Assembly (NCBI GenBank): GCA_003435055.1 | Contig: QUMM01000003.1 | Coordinates: forward strand, 62,001 to 126,000 | Reading direction: 5' to 3' | From: Lachnospiraceae bacterium OF09-6 | GTDB lineage: Bacteria; Bacillota; Clostridia; Lachnospirales; Lachnospiraceae | DNA: 64,000 nucleotides | In this document: in pieces, positions 30,376 to 39,642 of the stretch | How positions within the stretch are numbered: the first letter of the stretch is position 1 | How the letters are laid out: the number at the start of each line of letters is the position of its first letter | Notes under the pieces: model-generated | What the model was told of the DNA's origin: nothing | What the model saw: only the letters and a program-made list of their open reading frames with translations | The model's database searches: none | Translations under genes and position numbers: made by a program

Positions 30376-30416
30376 ATACTTAGAATTTTACAGAAGGATA
30401 TACATAATTATTAAAT

Positions 30417-32558
30417 ATGAAAGATATGAAACATTTTAAAAATTTTTGTCCCATAATATCGAATAAAGACCCGGATCACAGCCAGAAACAGGCCGGATTT
30501 TTCCATAAAAAAAAGGAAAAATCTTCATCAGCCGGCAGGCTGACTGCCCTTTTTTACAAATATCAGAATGATGCTGCCTCTGATGGCTATCTGCTCTGCT
30601 ATCTTGTACTGCCTCTGGTTCTGGTATTCCTGATTGAGTGTATGGCTTATCATTCTCTGATTGGCGGATTTCAATTTATTATTTTTCATCCATATGCGTA
30701 CCTGATCAATGTGATGATTGTATCGGCTTCCTTTACCTTTGCGCTGGTCTTCCGCAAACGAATCGGTGTGATCATTCTGATCAGTCTGTTCTGGATGGCC
30801 GGAGGTATTATAAACTTTGTCCTGCTGTTCTATCGTGTTACTCCGTTTACCAGCAGTGATCTGTTACTGGTAAAAGACGGTCTGGATGTGGCCACCAAGT
30901 ACCTGAATGTGTTCCAGTATATCGTCATTGGCGTGCTGGTAGTTGTTGTACTGGGACTGTTTATTCTGTTTTTCCTGAAGACTTCCCGGGCTGAGAAAAA
31001 ACCGAAATATATCCATTCCATTCCGATCATTCTGGGTTCTCTTTTACTGACCTGGGGTGGAATCGTTCTGGGACAGTCCACAGGGCTTCTGGAAACTGCT
31101 TTCCGTGAGCTTTCCCAGTCTTACCTGAAGAATGGATTTATTTACTGTTTTGGTGCCAGCCTGATCGATACCGGTATCAGTAAACCAAGTGATTATTCCG
31201 AGGAGGTAATGGAGCAGCTGACAGAGCACTACGAGCCCCTTCCAGACGAGGAAACTGTTACCTATACTTCTCGCAAACCGAATGTGGTGATTGTCCAGCT
31301 GGAGTCTTTCTTTAACGTTAATCGTCTGAAGAATGTGAAGTTTTCCAGCAATCCTTTACCGAATCTGACTCGCATGATGGAGACGTATCCTTCCGGTGCG
31401 TTCAGTATGCCCGTGGTAGGTGCCGGTACCGTGAACTCCGAATTCGAGGTACTTACCGGCATGAATATTGATGATTTCGGTATTGGAGAATATCCATACA
31501 AGACAATTGTAAAGGAAACCGCCTGTGAATCTCTGGCTTATGATCTGAAACCTTATGGTTATCATGCCTTTGCGATTCACAATAATACCGGCGACTTTTA
31601 TGACCGCAACCTGGTTTATCCAAACCTCGGATTTGACACTTTTACCTCGGTAGAATATATGTGGCCAGACAACTATACGCCAATGGGCTGGGCTAAAGAT
31701 TCCATCCTGACCAATGAGATCGCGACTGCCCTGGATTCTACGGAAGATCAGGATTTCGTCTTTACCGTCTCTGTACAGGGACATGGCAGCTATCCTTCGG
31801 ATTCCAGTGTGAAATACACTCATCATGTCACACTCTCCAGTGACACCATTACTGACGAAGCGTACCTGACACAGCTGACTTACTATGTGAACCAGATTTA
31901 TGAAATGGATCAGTTCATCGGTGATCTGGTGGATATGCTCAGTGAACGGAAAGAGCCTACCATTCTGGTGATGTATGGGGATCATTGTCCGAGCCTGAAT
32001 CTGACCGATGATATACTCACCACCGGAACCATTTATGACACCGAATACTTTATCTGGAACAATGCAGGCCTGACCTTTGATAATCAGGATATGCAGGCCT
32101 ATGAGATGGGTTCCACTCTTCTCTCTGCTCTGGAAGTTCCAGATGGGGCCATTAACGCTTATCACCAGAACTCCGGCCGTCAGCTGCGAAATGGAGAACT
32201 TTCAGAAGAAGAATACCTGAGTGGTCTGAAAGAACTGGAATATGACGTGCTTTATGGAGATCGAATTACTTACGATGGTCAGAATCCATTCATTCCAACC
32301 AATCTGCAAATGGGATTTTTCCCAATTACCATTGAAGACGTGAACTATACCAGGGATCATGTGCTGATCATTCGTGGAAATAACTTCACCCGTTACAGTA
32401 CGGTACATATTAACGGATCCTCCGCAGATACGCTGTATCTGGATCCAAATACACTGGTTGTGGCCAGCGCGGATCTGTCTGGAAGGACCGAGATTACCGT
32501 GTCACAGTCTACGCTAAGCGCAACCGATAAGTATGTATTTTATCCGCGAAGTCACTGA
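30417..32558 (+). CDS. LTA synthase family phosphoglycerol transferase with C-terminal IPT/TIG-like domain
   Basis: 713 residues. Five membrane helices (~60-240) are followed by an extracellular sulfatase-fold domain (~285-590). Metal and catalytic elements are visible: VIVQLESFFN, the catalytic-Thr region GAGTVNSEFEVLTG, HNNTGDFYDRN, and MYGDHCPSL near the end of the fold. Such enzymes polymerise or attach glycerol-phosphate from phosphatidylglycerol at the outer membrane face. A C-terminal beta-rich extension (~620-713: VLIIRGNNFTRYSTVHINGS) looks like an IPT/TIG domain, unusual for LtaS proper. Likely a lipoteichoic-acid or glycan phosphoglycerol transferase; exact polymer unknown. The ribosome site is weak (AAGGAT, rather far). 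Confidence 0.85.
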   Translation: MKDMKHFKNFCPIISNKDPDHSQKQAGFFHKKKEKSSSAGRLTALFYKYQNDAASDGYLLCYLVLPLVLVFLIECMAYHSLIGGFQFIIFHPYAYLINVMIVSASFTFALVFRKRIGVIILISLFWMAGGIINFVLLFYRVTPFTSSDLLLVKDGLDVATKYLNVFQYIVIGVLVVVVLGLFILFFLKTSRAEKKPKYIHSIPIILGSLLLTWGGIVLGQSTGLLETAFRELSQSYLKNGFIYCFGASLIDTGISKPSDYSEEVMEQLTEHYEPLPDEETVTYTSRKPNVVIVQLESFFNVNRLKNVKFSSNPLPNLTRMMETYPSGAFSMPVVGAGTVNSEFEVLTGMNIDDFGIGEYPYKTIVKETACESLAYDLKPYGYHAFAIHNNTGDFYDRNLVYPNLGFDTFTSVEYMWPDNYTPMGWAKDSILTNEIATALDSTEDQDFVFTVSVQGHGSYPSDSSVKYTHHVTLSSDTITDEAYLTQLTYYVNQIYEMDQFIGDLVDMLSERKEPTILVMYGDHCPSLNLTDDILTTGTIYDTEYFIWNNAGLTFDNQDMQAYEMGSTLLSALEVPDGAINAYHQNSGRQLRNGELSEEEYLSGLKELEYDVLYGDRITYDGQNPFIPTNLQMGFFPITIEDVNYTRDHVLIIRGNNFTRYSTVHINGSSADTLYLDPNTLVVASADLSGRTEITVSQSTLSATDKYVFYPRSH

Positions 32559-32563
32559 AAAAA

Positions 32564-32599
32564 CCACTGGGAAAGCCACTGGGAAAGCCACTGGGAAAG
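32564..32599. repeat. Three tandem 12-bp repeats
   Basis: CCACTGGGAAAG repeated exactly at 32564, 32576 and 32588, running into the long hairpin that begins with a fourth CCACTGGG. Confidence 0.9.
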
Positions 32600-32655
32600 C
32601 CACTGGGGACGGAGTTTTCTGGCACTAAAGTGCCAGAAAACTCCGTCCCCAGTGG
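32600..32655. terminator. 26-bp perfect inverted repeat between converging genes
   Basis: Arms 32600-32625 and 32630-32655 (starting CCACTGGGGACGGAG) are exact complements around TAAA. The position between the LTA-synthase-like gene and the LacI gene suggests a bidirectional terminator, though there is no T-run. The GGGGACGGAG core resembles palindromes often linked to IS200-like/REP-associated transposases in Firmicutes (impression, unverified). Confidence 0.75.
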
Positions 32656-32656
32656 T

Positions 32657-33661
32657 TTACAAATCTATCGTGGTGTCTCTAAGTACCATTTCGCCTTTTA
32701 CAATAGTCTTCTGTTCCACTTCTTCTTTTTTCAGAATCTCCATCAGCTGATCCACCGCCAGTGTCCCTGCCTTCTGCATATGGTTATCCACTGTACTGAT
32801 CTCCGGTTCACTGCAGATGCTGATCTTGGAATTGTTGTATCCCAGGATCTGCATATCCTGCGGTACCTTGAGCCCCTGCGCTTTTGCAAACTTGCAGGCT
32901 CCTACCGCCAGTTCATCATCGGATGTCATGACTACATTCCACCGTACTCCCTGCCCCCATCGTTCTGCAAGGAATTTTCTGGTATCCTCAATTGTGCTGT
33001 CTTTCATCAGCACCATCTGGTCTTTTTCTGGCTTCTGTCCACAATCTTTAAATGCATCTTTGATTCCCTGGAGTTTCTGTCTTCCACTGTAAGAAAGTGA
33101 CCGATACAGATATAGAATCTGACGCTTCTGCTCCAGAAATTCTCTGGTGACCTGGCGCATCATCGTTCGATCATCACAAACTGCACAGTATACGTTTGAC
33201 GCATCCAGATAGGCATTTACCAGCATAACCGGTACTTCCTTCGCAGCTTCTATGATATACTGATTTTTTTCCATGTTTTTTTCAATAAAACTGGAACCAA
33301 CCAAAATCAGCGCATCTACCCTCTTAGAAAGAAGCAAATTCATATATTTTGCTTTTTCTTCTGTCTCATATCCAGTACAGCATAACAACACATCATATTG
33401 ATATTTATGTAGTTCCTGCTCTACATGATAAACCGCCGAAGCCAACACCATGTCCGAACTGTCTGCACACATAACACCGACTGTATTCATGGTGTTCAGC
33501 CCCAGCCCTCTGGCAAATACATTCGGCTGATATCCGGTCTCTTCCATTACGGCCAAAATCTTCTTTCTGGTCTTGTCGCTGACTTTGCTGTTCCCATTCA
33601 ATACACGAGACACTGTTGCTATTGATACTCCGGCTTTTTCTGAGATATCATAAATATTCAT
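32657..33661 (-). CDS. LacI-family regulator, probably of hexuronate genes
   Basis: 334 residues: N-terminal HTH (MNIYDISEKAGVSIATVSRVLNGNSKVSD, 1-~28 plus hinge helix to ~50) and a periplasmic-binding-protein-like effector domain. GGGAGG precedes the start. It follows uxaA on the same strand after a terminator. Two identical palindromes just downstream of the -10 elements of the uxaC and kdgA promoters are the obvious candidate operators, with an altronate- or KDG-like inducer (inference from context). Its gene ends inside the 26-bp inverted repeat. Confidence 0.85.
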   Translation of the reverse strand: MNIYDISEKAGVSIATVSRVLNGNSKVSDKTRKKILAVMEETGYQPNVFARGLGLNTMNTVGVMCADSSDMVLASAVYHVEQELHKYQYDVLLCCTGYETEEKAKYMNLLLSKRVDALILVGSSFIEKNMEKNQYIIEAAKEVPVMLVNAYLDASNVYCAVCDDRTMMRQVTREFLEQKRQILYLYRSLSYSGRQKLQGIKDAFKDCGQKPEKDQMVLMKDSTIEDTRKFLAERWGQGVRWNVVMTSDDELAVGACKFAKAQGLKVPQDMQILGYNNSKISICSEPEISTVDNHMQKAGTLAVDQLMEILKKEEVEQKTIVKGEMVLRDTTIDL

Positions 33662-33714
33662 GTGTACCTCCCAATTCGTGTTTTTTCATCCGCAACGCAC
33701 TTTTTTACTTGCAC

Positions 33715-33744
33715 AAATAGGGCTATCGCAAATCAGATAGCCCT
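33715..33744 (-). terminator. uxa operon terminator
   Basis: AGGGCTATC pairs with GATAGCCCT around an 8-base loop, followed by ATTTG on the minus strand, 22 bases after the uxaA stop. Confidence 0.65.
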
Positions 33745-33766
33745 GTTTTGTCCTATTTTCTGATAC

Positions 33767-35245
33767 TTACAGCACTACACCATCTTTAAAGATAGAGATT
33801 CCTCTGTATCCGTGGCGTTCTGCCTGAGTCTCTTTTCCATTAGCGGTCTCGATCACCAGATCCAAGAGACGCCTTGCAGCATCATCGATGGATTCTCCAT
33901 TTACAATAGATCCTGCATCAAAGTCAATCCATCCCTGCTTTTTACCAGCCAGCTGACTGTTGGTTGCAAGCTTCAACGTAGGAGCCGGCGCGCCAAACGG
34001 CGTTCCACGTCCTGTAGTGAACAGAATCATGTGTGCACCGGCTGCTGTCATAGCCGTTGCAGATACCAGGTCATTTCCCGGACCATACAGCATATTCAGT
34101 CCCTTGGTCACTACCGGGGCACCATATCCGATTACGTCCATAATCGGTGCGCTTCCGCCCTTCTGTACGCATCCACAGGATTTGTCTTCCAGCGTTGTGA
34201 TACCACCCTGACGATTTCCAGGGCTTGGGTTATCGTATACTACTTCGTTATGGCTGATGAAGTAGTTCTTAAATCCGTTGATCATGTTTACAGCTTTGTC
34301 AAAGACCTCTGTATTGATACAACGATTCATCAGGAATCCTTCTGCACCGAACATTTCAGGTACTTCTGTGAGTACAGTTGATCCGCCCCTTGCTACCATC
34401 ATGTCACTGAAACGACCTACAGTAGGGTTGGCTGTGATACCGGAAAGTCCATCGGATCCTCCGCACTTCATACCGATTACCAGCTCGCTTACCGGAATCG
34501 CTTCTCTCTTAAACTGTCCTGCATATGCCGCACACTCTTCCAGAAGCTTTCTTCCTGCTTCGAATTCATCTTCTACTTCCTGACAGGTAAGGAATTTTAC
34601 TCTGTCGTGATCGTAATCGCCCAGCTCTTCCAGAAACTGTTCATGTGTCAGGTTCTCACATCCAAGGCTCAGTACCAGCACAGCTGCAGCATTTGGATGA
34701 CGAACAAGAGCTGCCAGCAGTTTTCTCGTCTGTGCATGGTCTGCACCGGTCTGGCTGCATCCAAATGGATGGTCAAAAGTATACAAACCATCAATGGTGC
34801 CCTGAACCAGATCCTGGTTCAGAGATACCATACGTTTTGCCACGTCATTTACACAGCCTACCGTCGGGATGATCCAGATCTCGTTACGGATCGCTGCTCT
34901 GCCATCTTTTCTGCGGAAGCCGTTAAATGTCTCCGGTTCTACCGGGGTCACCGGGGTAATCGCCGGCTGGTAAGTATATTCTACTTCACCCTCCAGATTG
35001 GTAGCCATATTATGGCTGTGCACCCAGTTACCTATTTCGATCTCTTCTGTCGCATGTCCGATCGGGAAACCATATTTCACTACATTGGTATCTTTAGCGA
35101 TCTTTTTCAGAGCGATCTTATGTCCCTGTGGAATATCTTCCGCTGCAATTACAGTATATTCACCTGCAGTAATACTTTCTCCCTTTGCAATCGGAGTCAG
35201 TGCTACTGCCACATTATCAAGTGGATTAATCTGAATTGTTTTCAT
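33767..35245 (-). CDS. uxaA: Altronate dehydratase
   Basis: Dehydrates D-altronate to 2-keto-3-deoxygluconate. 492 residues (E. coli UxaA 495). The N-terminal SAF-like region (MKTIQINPLDNVAVALTPIA) is followed by the large catalytic part with conserved cysteines and GMKCGGSDGLSGITANPTVG. Third gene after uxaC and uxaB; it starts 8 bases after uxaB. An iron-dependent enzyme in this family. Confidence 0.95.
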   Translation of the reverse strand: MKTIQINPLDNVAVALTPIAKGESITAGEYTVIAAEDIPQGHKIALKKIAKDTNVVKYGFPIGHATEEIEIGNWVHSHNMATNLEGEVEYTYQPAITPVTPVEPETFNGFRRKDGRAAIRNEIWIIPTVGCVNDVAKRMVSLNQDLVQGTIDGLYTFDHPFGCSQTGADHAQTRKLLAALVRHPNAAAVLVLSLGCENLTHEQFLEELGDYDHDRVKFLTCQEVEDEFEAGRKLLEECAAYAGQFKREAIPVSELVIGMKCGGSDGLSGITANPTVGRFSDMMVARGGSTVLTEVPEMFGAEGFLMNRCINTEVFDKAVNMINGFKNYFISHNEVVYDNPSPGNRQGGITTLEDKSCGCVQKGGSAPIMDVIGYGAPVVTKGLNMLYGPGNDLVSATAMTAAGAHMILFTTGRGTPFGAPAPTLKLATNSQLAGKKQGWIDFDAGSIVNGESIDDAARRLLDLVIETANGKETQAERHGYRGISIFKDGVVL

Positions 35246-35253
35246 ACCTTTTC

Positions 35254-36753
35254 TTACAGGCAGCTTGCGTAAGCAGCCTTTGCTCCTTCCTCACGGATCT
35301 TCTTCAGGTCAGCTACTACAGTTGCTTCCAGGTCTTTGATCTGGGTCAGATCCTGATCCCACATCTTTTCGTTGGTCAGTACAGCGTGTACCAGCTCTTC
35401 TGCGCTGTCATTTCTGTGCTCATAGTAGAATTCCAGTGCCCAACGGTCATCACTTACTGTGTATTCATTTCCTGCAGGACGTTTGCATACCAGACCTGCA
35501 TCTGTCAGGGACTGAATGTCATTGCTGTAGAATGCAATGTATGCAGCCAGTGACATGGTCAGGCATACAGGCAGTTCCCCTTTTTCTTTGATGTATTCCA
35601 GGAAGGACGGCATATTTCTTGCTTTCCACTTAGAAGTAGAGTTCAGGGAAATGCTCATCAGTTCATGGTTTACAAATGGGTTGTTGAAACGGTCTGATAC
35701 TGCTGCTGCAAAGTTCAGCAGATCCTGTTTGTCCAGTGGCAGGGTAGGGATGACTTCATCATACAGCATCTTGTTCATGAAGCCTTTGATTGTCTCATCC
35801 TGCATACAGTCACGTACGATATTTTCTCCAGCCAGGTAGGCACCCAGAACGAATCCGGTATGTGCACCGTTCAAGATACGTACTTTTCTCTTCTTGTATG
35901 GGCTCATATCTGGTACTACAAATACTTTATCTTCCAGTCCTGCTTTTTTGAATGGAAGTACATCATTCAGCTTTGGATCTCCTTCGATTACCCATACACC
36001 GAATACTTCTCCTACATCCAGCAGCGGGTCAGCATAACCATGCTTCTGTTCCAGCTCTGCTACTTCTTTTTCATCACGGATACGTCCTGGCACGATACGG
36101 TCAACCAGCGATCCGCAGAAAGTACATTCTTCATTTACGTATTTCTTGAATCCATCTTCCAGTCCCCACTGATCAATGTACTGATTTACACATTTCAGCA
36201 GTTCTTTTCCGTTGTTGTCGATCAGCTCACAGGCAAGCATGATGATACCTTTTTTGCCTGCTTTATAACGGTGATACAGTACCTGTGTCAGTTTTCCAGG
36301 GAAGCTGGATGCTGGCTGATCGTTCAGCTGGCAGGATGGATCGTACTGGATACCTGCTTCTGTTGTATTAGAAACAATGATTTCCAGGTCATCACTTGCT
36401 GCCACTTCCATCATCGCATCAAAATCTGCTGCTTCGTATGGGTTCAGGCAGTTCTTTACGCTGGAGATGACACGCTTAGCGTCAACCTTCTGTCCGTTTT
36501 CGCTTCCGCGAAGGTACAGTGTGTACAGACCTTCCTGTTCGTTGATCATCTTTGCCAGACCTGGAGCAATTGGCTGTACCAGACAGCATTTACCGTTCCA
36601 GTCTGCTTTTTCATTGGCAAGGTCAAACCAGTAATCTACGAATGCACGAAGGAAGTTACCTTCTCCAAACTGCATAACCTTTACCGGTGCATCTTTTAAA
36701 ATATATCCATCATATCCAGATTTCTCTAATACTTCATAATTTAATTTTTCCAT
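35254..36753 (-). CDS. uxaB: Tagaturonate reductase
   Basis: Mannitol-dehydrogenase-family NAD(P)H enzyme reducing tagaturonate to altronate. 499 residues from the ATG at 36753 (MEKLNYEVLEKSGYDG), preceded by AAGGGGAA; the longer frame to 36816 lacks a ribosome site. QFGEGNFLRAFVDYW is the nucleotide-binding start, and RKVRILNGAHTGFVLGAYLAG carries the catalytic Lys-Asn-His region. UxaB versus UxuB is decided by the neighbouring uxaA rather than uxuA; the assignment is strong but contextual. Confidence 0.9.
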   Translation of the reverse strand: MEKLNYEVLEKSGYDGYILKDAPVKVMQFGEGNFLRAFVDYWFDLANEKADWNGKCCLVQPIAPGLAKMINEQEGLYTLYLRGSENGQKVDAKRVISSVKNCLNPYEAADFDAMMEVAASDDLEIIVSNTTEAGIQYDPSCQLNDQPASSFPGKLTQVLYHRYKAGKKGIIMLACELIDNNGKELLKCVNQYIDQWGLEDGFKKYVNEECTFCGSLVDRIVPGRIRDEKEVAELEQKHGYADPLLDVGEVFGVWVIEGDPKLNDVLPFKKAGLEDKVFVVPDMSPYKKRKVRILNGAHTGFVLGAYLAGENIVRDCMQDETIKGFMNKMLYDEVIPTLPLDKQDLLNFAAAVSDRFNNPFVNHELMSISLNSTSKWKARNMPSFLEYIKEKGELPVCLTMSLAAYIAFYSNDIQSLTDAGLVCKRPAGNEYTVSDDRWALEFYYEHRNDSAEELVHAVLTNEKMWDQDLTQIKDLEATVVADLKKIREEGAKAAYASCL

Positions 36754-36818
36754 GATCGTATTCCCCTTTATTTTTTTATTATGTTGGGGCCACAAGCCCC
36801 AACTATTTTGTATCAAAC

Positions 36819-38234
36819 CTATACTGTCTTCAGATCAAAACCGAAGTAGTTTACTGCATTGTTGAAAGAAATTCCCTTAACAATCTTTTCCAGTGCCTTA
36901 TAGTCATCCGGATACTCTCCGTTCTCTACCCATCCACCAATCAGTTCGCAGAGGATGCGACGGAAGTATTCATGTCTGGTGTAAGACAGGAAACTTCTGG
37001 AGTCTGTCAGCATACCTACGAAGTTACTCAGAAGGCCAAGGTTAGCCAGGGAGATCATCTGGTTCATCATACCTACTTTGTGATCATTGAACCACCATGC
37101 ACTACCCTGCTGAATCTTACCAACCGTTTCCGGTCCCTGGAAGCATCCAAGAATCGTTCCGATAGACTCGTTATCGTTTGGATTCAGGGAGTAGAGAATA
37201 GTCTTTGGTAATTCATCTGTAGAGCTTAATGCGTTCAGGAAGTCTGCCATCTGTGCGCTTGGTGCGTAGTTGTTAATGCAGTCAAATCCTGTATCCGGTC
37301 CCAGCTGATTATAACGAAATACATTGTTATCACGCTTGCATCCATAATGAAGCTGCATTACCCAGTTACGTTTATGGTATTCTTTTCCAACTGCTGTCAT
37401 GAATGCAGTTTTGAACTTCATCTCATCTTCTCTGGATACGCTGCCGCCATTCAGTCTGCCTGCGAAGATCTTTTCGATCTCTTCTTCAGAAGCAGGAGCA
37501 TACATTACATATTCCAGTGCGTGGTCAGATACACAGCATCCCATAGATGCGAAGAAATCCATACGGAGGGACAGTGCTTTCATCAGATCTTTGAAGCTCT
37601 TTACTTCAACGCCGCTGACTTCACTTAAAGTCTTCAGATAATCCAGATATTCTGGCTTCTCCAGGTTCATGGCTTTGTCTGGTCTCCATGCTGGCAGTAC
37701 CTGTACATCAAAGGTCTTGTCATCTGCGATGACTTTGTGCCATTCCAGAGAATCAACAGGATCGTCTGTGGTACAGATCAGTTTTACATTGGACTGTTTG
37801 ATCAGGTTACGTACGGTCATGGAATCTTCCTGAAGCTTCGCGTTGCAAAGGTTCCATACTTCTTCTGCTGTCTCACCATTTAAGTATCCTTCGTATCCGA
37901 AATACTTTCTCAGCTCCAGATGGCTCCAGTGATACAGTGGATTACCGATTGCTTTTTCCAGTGTCTCAGCCCATTTCTGGAACTTCTCACGGTCACTTGC
38001 ACCACCGGTAATATAATATTCATCAATTCCGTTGGATCTCATCTGACGCCATTTGTAGTGATCGCCACCCAGCCATACCTGTGTGATGTTCTCAAACTTT
38101 CTGTCTTCTGCGATCTCCTTTGGATTAATATGGCAATGATAATCCAGAATCGGTGTATTTTCTGCGAAGTCATGATACAGCTTCTGTGCTGTCGGTGTGC
38201 TCAGCAGAAAATCCTTGTCCATAAATGCTTTCAT
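36819..38234 (-). CDS. uxaC: Glucuronate/galacturonate isomerase
   Basis: Isomerises D-glucuronate to fructuronate and D-galacturonate to tagaturonate. 471 residues, matching the family. The N-terminal YHDFAENTPILDYHCHINP carries the metal-binding HxH, and TTDDPVDSLEWH lies further on. First gene of uxaC-uxaB-uxaA; AGGAGG before the start and an operator-bearing promoter ~90 bases upstream. Confidence 0.96.
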   Translation of the reverse strand: MKAFMDKDFLLSTPTAQKLYHDFAENTPILDYHCHINPKEIAEDRKFENITQVWLGGDHYKWRQMRSNGIDEYYITGGASDREKFQKWAETLEKAIGNPLYHWSHLELRKYFGYEGYLNGETAEEVWNLCNAKLQEDSMTVRNLIKQSNVKLICTTDDPVDSLEWHKVIADDKTFDVQVLPAWRPDKAMNLEKPEYLDYLKTLSEVSGVEVKSFKDLMKALSLRMDFFASMGCCVSDHALEYVMYAPASEEEIEKIFAGRLNGGSVSREDEMKFKTAFMTAVGKEYHKRNWVMQLHYGCKRDNNVFRYNQLGPDTGFDCINNYAPSAQMADFLNALSSTDELPKTILYSLNPNDNESIGTILGCFQGPETVGKIQQGSAWWFNDHKVGMMNQMISLANLGLLSNFVGMLTDSRSFLSYTRHEYFRRILCELIGGWVENGEYPDDYKALEKIVKGISFNNAVNYFGFDLKTV

Positions 38235-38305
38235 GTTCTGTTCCTCCTGTGATCTTTGTTATATTTACATAGCATTTCTGTTTTATATCAGCAACTGTTC
38301 TATTT

Positions 38306-38321
38306 ATGTAAGTGCTTACAT
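38306..38321. promoter_or_regulatory. Hexuronate operator at PuxaC
   Basis: ATGTAAGTGCTTACAT, a 7-bp-arm palindrome starting two bases downstream of the -10 element, so a bound LacI-type repressor would block initiation. A near-identical copy is at 40500. Confidence 0.8.
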
Positions 38322-38323
38322 TT

Positions 38324-38352
38324 AGTCTACTATTTCTCCTCTCAAATGTCAA
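38324..38352 (-). promoter_or_regulatory. uxaC promoter
   Basis: TTGACA (38347-38352), 17 bp, TAGACT (38324-38329) on the minus strand. The kdgA promoter has the same hexamers and spacing. Confidence 0.85.
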
Positions 38353-38382
38353 ATGGAAAGGGAAAAAATATTTACCAAAAAT

Positions 38383-38398
38383 ATGTAAGCGCTTTCAT
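38383..38398. promoter_or_regulatory. Perfect CcpA cre site upstream of PuxaC
   Basis: ATGTAAGCGCTTTCAT matches the WTGNAANCGNWWNCAW consensus at every position. It lies 30 bp upstream of the -35 element, so CcpA or the local LacI protein could bind. Confidence 0.65.
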
Positions 38399-38420
38399 AT
38401 AAATTACACAAAATATTCTT

Positions 38421-38487
38421 AAAAAAATGCCGCAGGCAGTGGATATCAGATTACATCACGTATCTTTCTCCTCTGCTCTGCGGCAGT
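38421..38487 (-). terminator. kdgK terminator
   Basis: TGCCGCAG...CTGCGGCA stem (38428-38435/38478-38485) followed by TTTTTTT on the minus strand. Confidence 0.8.
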
Positions 38488-38506
38488 TCTCTATGATTCA
38501 GATTTT

Positions 38507-39604
38507 TTATCTCTGTACTCTTGCGCCAGCTCCGCCCATAATAGCTTCTACTTCTTTCTTGCTTGCCATTGTGGTATCACCAGGTGTGGTCATAGCAAGT
38601 GCGCCATGTGCTGCACCGTAGTTTACAGCCAGTTCAGCGTTTTCTGTAGTCATCAGTCCGTATACCAGACCTGATGCGAAAGAGTCTCCACCACCTACAC
38701 GGTCCATGATTTCCAGTCCCTTGTAGTCTTTTGCTTTGTAGATTTCTCCATCAGCCCAGCAGATTGCGCTCCAGTCATTTACAGTAGCAGTCTTAACTGT
38801 ACGAAGTGTAGTAGCAACGGCTTTGAAGTTCGGGTATGTCTTTGCTGCTTCGTTGATCATCTTCTTGTAACCTTCCAGATTCAGTTCTTTCAGGTTTGCA
38901 TCATTTCCTTCGATCTCGAATCCAAGGCATGCAGTAAAGTCTTCTTCATTTCCGATCATGACATCAACGTATTTTGCAATTTCTTTGTTTACTTCCTGAG
39001 CCTTAGCCTGTCCACCGATTGCGCTCCACATGGATGGACGGTAGTTCAGGTCGTAAGATACGATAGTTCCGTATTTCTTTGCAGTCTTGATTGCAGCCAG
39101 AACAGTCTCACATGTCTGCTCAGAAATAGCAGCGTAGATTCCACCTGTGTGCAGCCAGCGAACTCCCAGTTCACCGAAGATGTAATCGAAATCAAAATCT
39201 TCCGGTGTAGCTTTGGAGATAGCTGTGTTTGCACGGTCAGAGCATCCTACTGCTCCACGGATACCAAATCCTCTTTCTGTGAAGTTGATACCGTTTCTGC
39301 AGATTCTTCCGATACCATCTGTAGGCATCCATTTGATCAGGGATGTATCTACACCACCCTGACAGATGAAGTCTTCCATCAGCATACCTACTTCGTTGTC
39401 AGCAAATGCTGTGATAACTGCAGTATCCATCTTGAAACATTTTCTTAAACCACGGATTACGTTGTATTCTCCGCCGCCTTCCCATGCGCGGAAAGATCTT
39501 GCGGTACGGATTCTTCCTTCGCCTGGATCAAGACGAAGCATTACTTCTCCAAGAGAAACTGCATCAAACTTACATTCACTTTTTGGTCTTACATTTAAAT
39601 TCAT
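38507..39604 (-). CDS. kdgK: 2-keto-3-deoxygluconate kinase (PfkB family)
   Basis: Phosphorylates KDG to KDPG with ATP. 365 residues. The PfkB fold shows N-terminal FDAVSLGEVMLRLDPG and C-terminal DRVGGGDSFASGLVYG, with the anion hole and catalytic Asp. The GEYNVIRGL loop fits sugar-acid kinases. It follows kdgA by 38 bases and is followed by a strong terminator. Sugar specificity is inferred from the operon. Confidence 0.92.
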   Translation of the reverse strand: MNLNVRPKSECKFDAVSLGEVMLRLDPGEGRIRTARSFRAWEGGGEYNVIRGLRKCFKMDTAVITAFADNEVGMLMEDFICQGGVDTSLIKWMPTDGIGRICRNGINFTERGFGIRGAVGCSDRANTAISKATPEDFDFDYIFGELGVRWLHTGGIYAAISEQTCETVLAAIKTAKKYGTIVSYDLNYRPSMWSAIGGQAKAQEVNKEIAKYVDVMIGNEEDFTACLGFEIEGNDANLKELNLEGYKKMINEAAKTYPNFKAVATTLRTVKTATVNDWSAICWADGEIYKAKDYKGLEIMDRVGGGDSFASGLVYGLMTTENAELAVNYGAAHGALAMTTPGDTTMASKKEVEAIMGGAGARVQR

Positions 39605-39642
39605 TCTTCTTTTCTCCTAATTAAAACTTATTTAAAAAATGA

